A DNA stretch of 64,000 nucleotides, taken from assembly GCA_030828165.1 (NCBI GenBank), contig JAURDA010000002.1, positions 38,782-102,781 of the forward strand, in the 5' to 3' direction. Positions within the stretch are counted from its first letter, which is position 1, and each line of letters starts with the position of its first letter. A program made the translations under genes and the position numbers. Positions 59,357 to 64,000 of this stretch are shown in pieces. The notes under the pieces are model-generated. The model did not search any database and was not told the origin of the DNA. It worked only from the letters and a program-made list of their open reading frames with translations. This stretch comes from Candidatus Poseidonia sp. GTDB taxonomy: Archaea; Thermoplasmatota; Poseidoniia; Poseidoniales; Poseidoniaceae.

Positions 59357-60681
59357 TCACCGTGTTCAAACGGAAGTTGACTCAGATGCCGTTCCATGTC
59401 TTCAACGCGAACCAGGTCGTGCTCAATTTGCAACCGGTGCAGCCAATTCTTGAGCCTGCCCAAGCGAAGGCCCTGTTGAATACCAGAGCGTTGCATCAGC
59501 CAATGCCCGTCGACGAGACACGCATCGGGACTTTTCCTTGGCGGAAGCGCCTCCCAAGCGGCAAGCACGACGTCAACCGGCGTTTCAGTATCCGCTTGGA
59601 GTTCAACGCCGTGGATTGCGAGGCCTTTCCGGGCGGCAAGGTGCAAGGCTGCCGAGGGTCCCAAGACGTAGGAAAAGACCCGAAGGGAGGCCGGCAGTGG
59701 AGCGGGGAGGTGTTGGAGTTGTTCGTGGAAGGTGGCTGCTTCCCGTTGTTCTTCCCGTGAGGTCCGTAGGTTCCGCAGTTCCTCCAAGAAGGTGGAGGTC
59801 GGTTGTTGGATGAACAAAACAGCGAGTCGCTGCATCGGGCTGAGGTTGCGGAGGTGTCCATCGTCAACGGCCCTCAGTAGGGGTGCCTCAATCGTGCGGG
59901 ATGCAGGAAAAACGACCGGGAAGACACCGTCGTCCTGCATCATCGAGACGATGGCGCCTGAGAACGGATTTTTCAAGACCTTCCTGATTTCACGCCAGTG
60001 CCGTTCCACGGCCACCATGGCGAGTCGGTCTCGGTGGTGGCGAACGGCAAGACGAAGTTGAGGCGACATCGACCACAGGGAAACCGCATCTTGTGAAAGG
60101 AAGCGATAGGCCCGTAGGATCCGCAATGCATCCTCTTCGCATCGCTGCATCGCTTCTCCAACGGCTCGAACGCACCGTTTTTCAAGGTCGCTTTGGCCTT
60201 CAAACGGGTCGTAGAGTTGCTGGCGTGCAACGTCAACGGCCATGCTGTTGATGGTAAAATCTCGGCGGCTCAAATCGTCTTTCAACGAGCGCCCCCACAC
60301 GACCTTTTCGGGGTGCCTGCCGTCTCTGTAAAGCGATTCGGAACGTAGGGTGGTCACCTCGTATGCTTGCGTCTCTCCCTTCACGGTCACGGTTCCAAAC
60401 TCAACACCGGTCGGAACGGCACGGTCGCCGAACAGCGCCAGCATTTCTTCCGGAGGGCAGGAGGTGGCGAGGTCGATATCGGTGTTTTCGACCGTCTTTG
60501 CCTGCAGCGCATCACGAACGGCTCCGCCCACCAACCAGACCCCGTAACCTTCGGAACACAGACGGTTGGCGATGGTGCACAACTCGTCGGGAAGGGTTTT
60601 GATCCATTGTTGGAGGTGAGGTGGAGCATCAACGCCGGGCAGGTCCGCTTCCATGCCCGCAATCCACCGTTCGCCGACCAT
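59323..60681 (-). CDS. cca: CCA-adding enzyme / poly(A) polymerase, class II (bacterial type)
   Basis: 452 residues from ATG 60681; ATG 60654 or TTG 60705 are alternatives. GVWLVGGAVRDALQAKTVENTDIDLAT is the class II nucleotidyltransferase core with the metal-binding Asp pair, followed by SLKDDLSRRDFTINSMAVD and EDALRILRAYRF, all bacterial/eukaryotic-type features. Archaea normally use the unrelated class I CCA enzyme, so lateral transfer is likely. It would repair or add CCA on tRNAs, though the tRNA-Ser here encodes CCA. Confidence 0.9.
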   Translation of the reverse strand: MVGERWIAGMEADLPGVDAPPHLQQWIKTLPDELCTIANRLCSEGYGVWLVGGAVRDALQAKTVENTDIDLATSCPPEEMLALFGDRAVPTGVEFGTVTVKGETQAYEVTTLRSESLYRDGRHPEKVVWGRSLKDDLSRRDFTINSMAVDVARQQLYDPFEGQSDLEKRCVRAVGEAMQRCEEDALRILRAYRFLSQDAVSLWSMSPQLRLAVRHHRDRLAMVAVERHWREIRKVLKNPFSGAIVSMMQDDGVFPVVFPASRTIEAPLLRAVDDGHLRNLSPMQRLAVLFIQQPTSTFLEELRNLRTSREEQREAATFHEQLQHLPAPLPASLRVFSYVLGPSAALHLAARKGLAIHGVELQADTETPVDVVLAAWEALPPRKSPDACLVDGHWLMQRSGIQQGLRLGRLKNWLHRLQIEHDLVRVEDMERHLSQLPFEHGECEDWPQLEFP

Positions 60682-60757
60682 CGTATGTCCGCCTCTCCGG
60701 GCCAATCCACGGAACGGCGTGAAAAAGCATTATGGGAGAATCAACCGTCGCAAAGGC

Positions 60758-61201
60758 ATGGAGTGGACCGAATCCGATGTGACGCTGGTCCCTCTCACGT
60801 GGCTGAAGGCTCATGAAGAAATCAAGGAGAAGAACCGGGATAAGTTGCTCGAGATGACCAAACGGTGGGACGGCTACACCAAACCGCTCATCGTTGACCG
60901 AGCAACCGGGGCGATTCTTGACGGCCATCATCGGCATTCCGTTGGTTTGCTCCTTGGTTTGAAACGCGTTCCGGCCATCTGCCTTGACTACCTTACGGAC
61001 GACCGAATCGAGGTTGATGTTTGGCCGGGATGCGGCCGGGAGAGCATCACCAAAACCGACGTGATCGAAATGAGCCTCTCGCCAGAGGTGTTTCCTCCAA
61101 AGACCAGCCGGCACCGTATCGCCGACGAGACGCCTCCGATTTTCTTCCCTCTCGAGACGTTGCGGGAGTACCCGCCGTTCACGGGTCCTGACGGGTCGTG
61201 A
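60758..61201 (+). CDS. ParB/Srx-fold protein resembling free serine kinase SerK
   Basis: 147 residues from ATG 60758. VPLTWLKAHEEIKEKN, then KPLIVDRATGAILDGHHRHSVGLLLGLKRVP with DGHHR, matches the short ParB-domain proteins that include Thermococcus SerK, which phosphorylates free serine for cysteine synthesis. The HEE motif fits the kinase's acidic active site. A DNA-binding ParB is less likely, as no HTH or partner ParA is present. Its end overlaps the convergent M61 gene by 23 bases. Confidence 0.72.
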   Translation: MEWTESDVTLVPLTWLKAHEEIKEKNRDKLLEMTKRWDGYTKPLIVDRATGAILDGHHRHSVGLLLGLKRVPAICLDYLTDDRIEVDVWPGCGRESITKTDVIEMSLSPEVFPPKTSRHRIADETPPIFFPLETLREYPPFTGPDGS

Positions 61202-62984
61202 TCCATGCCCGCCAACGGTCGTTGCCTTTGCCTTTGAGCGTGACGCCGTGCTGAAGCGATTCACCGATGGTGACCTCCGTGGACTTGAGGATGCCCTCAT
61301 GAGAGAGATCGAGGTTGATGCTTTCGCCTGCTCGCCCTGCGATCAACTTGTTGAGGTGGCTGGTGGAGCGGACACGCACCCCGTCCACGGCGACGATCTC
61401 ATCGCCAACGTGCGTGAGCAACCGGAGCGGGGAGCCTGCCTGATGGCTTGAGACGATGACACGACCTCCCGCTTCCTTCAAGTTGATGCCCAGCCACCCG
61501 GTTCCCGGTTCATCCGATGCGTGGGGGGTCAGTTTGAGACGAAACGATGACAAGGCCTTCGCAACGTTGGGCAGCGCCCGTTTCTTGACCAATTTGTCCA
61601 AGAACGGCCCCATGTTTTCGCCCCCTGGACAGGTTTTGAGGGTGGACCGGATGTCACGATACTCAACGCCGAGCTCTTCCGCTTCTTCGGATTCCAGCGC
61701 ATACTTGCGGACCATTTCCGCCATCAAGTCGCAAGCCCCAAACGCGTTTTGGTTTCGACGTCGGAGTTCGACATCCAAGCACATTATGGCCAACTCGCCC
61801 TCAAGGTAGTACGAGATTTGACTCTCACGAGTGTAAGGGCCGCTTCTATAGAGGTGAATCCAAGCATCATGGCTCGACTCGGCCAGGGATTCTCGATGCA
61901 TGCCGTTGCGAACGGTATGCCGCTTCATCTTGCGTTCGAAATCAATTCGCCAATCCTCCTCGCTCCAAGCGCCGGACCGGACGCACATCATGTCCCCCAA
62001 CCAGGATGTCCCTCCCTCAAACCACCAAAGCAGGTCGGTGTGGGTTTCCGATTGGAGGTCGTAATCCAAGAAGGCCTTGGGGCGAAGGCGTTTGACGTTC
62101 CATTGGTGCAGATATTCATGAGAGAACAGACTCACCAGATCTCGATATTCATCGGGATGTTTGGGGAACAGGCACGAACGGGGCATCATGGAGGTTTGTG
62201 AGTTCATGTGCTCCAAGCCTCCTCTTGCCGTATCGGTGAGGTGAAGGACGGTCGTGTAGGCCGGCCAAGGAGGGACTCCGAAAAGGGCGTGGTGTTCTTT
62301 GATGATGCGTTTGGTGTCCTCTACAAAGGCATCAAGACGCTTTTTGTCCGGTGCGTGGCCGCCGCTGTCCCACCACTTGAGACGGTGTTCTCTTCCGTCA
62401 ACCACGTAGGTGATGGCTGGGTTTTCGTTCACCTCAATGATGCTGTCCAAGAGGAAGTCTCTTCCATTTGCACGGTACGTCCAACGATTCGATTCGTTGT
62501 CGCCCGTTCTTGTTTCTCCTTGAAGTTGGGTTGCCGGTGTCCAGGATGACGGTGCGGTTAATTCAACGGCGTGCGTTTGATGGAGTCGTGCAGCATCGAT
62601 GCCTCGCTCAGGCCAAAACCAAGTGAAAGGGGGCATCAAATGAAGGTGTGTTGCGTCCAAGTGGTTGGATCGGACGGAAAGTTCCTTGGCCAGCAATCCG
62701 TACGTTATCTTGACCCTCGTTGTGGTTGTTTTCATGCGTACGGTGATGCCGTCCACGCCGACACGTTTCCAAGACAACAGGCCGTTCTCGTCTTCTGCCT
62801 CAAAATCGAACAGGTGTTGAATGGGTTCTCGGAGGAAATAGGAGCCGGGCACCCAACGAGGGAAACGGAGGACGAGCGAGGTGGACGTGAACGGTCCGTC
62901 GATGGTGAGTCCGGCCACCAATCGATGTTCTGCCCCGTGGGTTGCGTCAGCGTGGAAGCAGAGGCCCGAAGCGTTCGTGCTCAT
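61179..62984 (-). CDS. M61 family glycyl aminopeptidase-like metallopeptidase with PDZ domain
   Basis: 601 residues from ATG 62984, which overlaps the HEAT gene stop (ATGA). Zinc motif FSHEYLHQWNVKRLRP (HEYLH at 289-293) and the third-ligand region WWFEGGTSWLGD are intact, so it should be active. A PDZ domain near the C-terminus (GWLGINLKEAGG, HVGDEIVAVDG). No signal peptide is seen, suggesting a cytosolic peptidase. Confidence 0.92.
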   Translation of the reverse strand: MSTNASGLCFHADATHGAEHRLVAGLTIDGPFTSTSLVLRFPRWVPGSYFLREPIQHLFDFEAEDENGLLSWKRVGVDGITVRMKTTTTRVKITYGLLAKELSVRSNHLDATHLHLMPPFTWFWPERGIDAARLHQTHAVELTAPSSWTPATQLQGETRTGDNESNRWTYRANGRDFLLDSIIEVNENPAITYVVDGREHRLKWWDSGGHAPDKKRLDAFVEDTKRIIKEHHALFGVPPWPAYTTVLHLTDTARGGLEHMNSQTSMMPRSCLFPKHPDEYRDLVSLFSHEYLHQWNVKRLRPKAFLDYDLQSETHTDLLWWFEGGTSWLGDMMCVRSGAWSEEDWRIDFERKMKRHTVRNGMHRESLAESSHDAWIHLYRSGPYTRESQISYYLEGELAIMCLDVELRRRNQNAFGACDLMAEMVRKYALESEEAEELGVEYRDIRSTLKTCPGGENMGPFLDKLVKKRALPNVAKALSSFRLKLTPHASDEPGTGWLGINLKEAGGRVIVSSHQAGSPLRLLTHVGDEIVAVDGVRVRSTSHLNKLIAGRAGESINLDLSHEGILKSTEVTIGESLQHGVTLKGKGNDRWRAWITTRQDP

Positions 62985-63973
62985 GGGGACACTTCGTCTG
63001 CGGCGGTTGATAGGTTCTCGCACGCCACTTTGAGCAGTTCCTCCGGCTCGGAAGCCAGCAAAGCCTGAACTTCAGCACGAACCGTCTGCTCACCGGCTCG
63101 GCCGACCAAGCGTTCGAGCAACTTGCAACGCTCGATGAGGTCGAGGTCGTTGTTGTTGATGAGCGACCATCGCAGTGCATCCTCCACCGCTCCCTGTTTC
63201 GCCACCCAACGGGCCACGGGGGTAAGCAGACCGGCACTGATGAGCGCTTGAAGCAGCGGGTCGTCGCTGGTGGAAACATCGTTTCGCAAATGGTCGGTCA
63301 ACGCCTTGACATGGCCGACTTGCAAGCCCCCGGTCAATCCTTTGAGTTCCTCTGGTGCATGGCGGGCCGCCCAAACCAAAATGGAAACGGGTTGGGCATT
63401 CGCCTCAAAAAAGGGCATTAAGGTTGACAACGAGGTGCCCAAATCCCGCTTGAAGACCACTTCAAGCGCCATGCTTTGGACGTTGGACGACGGGTCGCTC
63501 AATCCTGCAAGCACGGCGTCTTCTGGGGTGAGAGGGTGGCGCATGGCCATGGCTCGAACGGTTGGCGAAGCATGCTGAAGCAAGGCGGCAACGCCGTCTG
63601 CACCGCCGTGGGCAAGAAGGGCTTGGCTTGCTTTCTTCTGGACCACGCGGTCCTCGTCGCTCAACGCTTTCAGCGCCAGCCCAACGCCTTCCTCTCCCAG
63701 GGCGACCAAGAGATTCGCTCCACATCGGCGAACGTCCAAGCTTGCATGCTCCATCAACGTTCCAACCGCACTTGGACCGGCCTGGGGAGCCCATAGGCGG
63801 TATGCATCAAGCGCTTTCGTGACGAACCACGCATCCTCATCGTCCAAGAGGGTTTCAAAGGCCTCAAGCGTGGAGGGGTCATCGTGTTCAAACAACGTCC
63901 TCACCGCCCGCCGACGGGTACGAACATCGCGGTGGCGCAACCGAGCCATCGCCTTGCCGATGTCGCTCGCCAT
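62981..63973 (-). CDS. HEAT-repeat protein
   Basis: 330 residues of about eight helical repeats (LRHRDVRTRRRAVRTLFEHDD, SLDVRRCGANLLVALG, SDEDRVVQKKASQALLAHGG and so on) with the HEAT pattern of paired helices and a conserved Asp/Arg. Probably a protein-interaction scaffold; function unknown. Translationally coupled to the M61 peptidase by ATGA. The last 27 bases of the window upstream hold no feature I can support. Confidence 0.86.
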   Translation of the reverse strand: MASDIGKAMARLRHRDVRTRRRAVRTLFEHDDPSTLEAFETLLDDEDAWFVTKALDAYRLWAPQAGPSAVGTLMEHASLDVRRCGANLLVALGEEGVGLALKALSDEDRVVQKKASQALLAHGGADGVAALLQHASPTVRAMAMRHPLTPEDAVLAGLSDPSSNVQSMALEVVFKRDLGTSLSTLMPFFEANAQPVSILVWAARHAPEELKGLTGGLQVGHVKALTDHLRNDVSTSDDPLLQALISAGLLTPVARWVAKQGAVEDALRWSLINNNDLDLIERCKLLERLVGRAGEQTVRAEVQALLASEPEELLKVACENLSTAADEVSP

Positions 63974-64000
63974 GTTGGATGGAGGTGGCCGTCCCTCATA

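Overview
The window reads as one contiguous piece of an archaeal chromosome, fairly GC-rich and very densely coded. No gene-free stretch exceeds about 160 bases, and there are no insertion sequences, prophage genes, CRISPR arrays or rRNA genes. Archaeal markers are the complete A-type ATP synthase operon (H-I-K-E-C-F-A-B-D), aIF2 gamma, ribosomal protein S6e, Orc1/Cdc6, RpoK, Dph2, PurP, an HTH-10 regulator, a GHMP-type shikimate kinase, and the ADH synthase/DHQ synthase II entry to aromatic biosynthesis. These sit beside genes of bacterial or aerobic character: heme O and heme A synthases, tryptophan 2,3-dioxygenase, acyl-CoA dehydrogenase, L-aspartate oxidase, a class II CCA-adding enzyme, an M61 peptidase and an Smc-ScpA-ScpB operon. 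This mix suggests an aerobic heterotrophic member of the Thermoplasmatota, most likely marine group II (Ca. Poseidoniales) or a close relative. That placement is inferred from gene content only.

Layout. 1-4913 (+): MoxR/DUF58/DUF4350 membrane-remodelling type operon, truncated at the left edge. 4922-10765 (-): six-gene aromatic operon, HTH-10 regulator, ADH synthase, DHQ synthase II, shikimate kinase, chorismate synthase, aspartate kinase. 10871-12613 (+): membrane-anchored protein with two DUF2135/YfaP-like domains. 12614-18353: PurP, tryptophan dioxygenase, RpoK, a tethered thioredoxin-like protein, then CtaA-CtaB. 18430-18516: tRNA-Ser(GCU). 18521-22719: a large secreted surface protein and a pilin-like lamin-tail protein, divergent. 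22788-24972: three RecA/KaiC-like proteins, only the first with an intact P-loop; then a SAM methyltransferase. 25840-34377: ATP synthase operon. 34452-37922: a site-2-protease-like protein lacking catalytic motifs, fused to an ectodomain, and PanE. 37900-39537 (-): NadB. 39657-40427: membrane protein with a zinc-binding tail. 40561-46322: smc-scpA-scpB. 46326-47675 (-): class II HMG-CoA reductase. 47820-51105 (+): degenerate Orc1/Cdc6-like protein, propeller-like protein, DUF357 protein. 51111-56928 (-): PIN protein, aIF2 gamma, S6e, Orc1/Cdc6, Dph2, hypoxanthine phosphoribosyltransferase, GcvH-like protein. 57047-63973: acyl-CoA dehydrogenase, EF-hand protein, CCA enzyme, SerK/ParB-like protein, M61-PDZ peptidase, HEAT-repeat protein.

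Genes are packed with stop-start overlaps (ATGA, TGATG), and a recurrent GAGGTGA ribosome-binding site lies a few bases upstream of many starts. Many convergent pairs overlap or abut. The most unusual points are a cluster of GTTAA-containing octamers between hmgA and the degenerate Orc1-like gene, the one-active/two-degenerate KaiC-like triad, the apparent pseudo-site-2-protease, a GcvH-like protein without the lipoyl lysine, an aIF2 gamma without zinc-knuckle cysteines, an RpoK with an internal insertion, and a perfect 19-base palindrome just upstream of smc.
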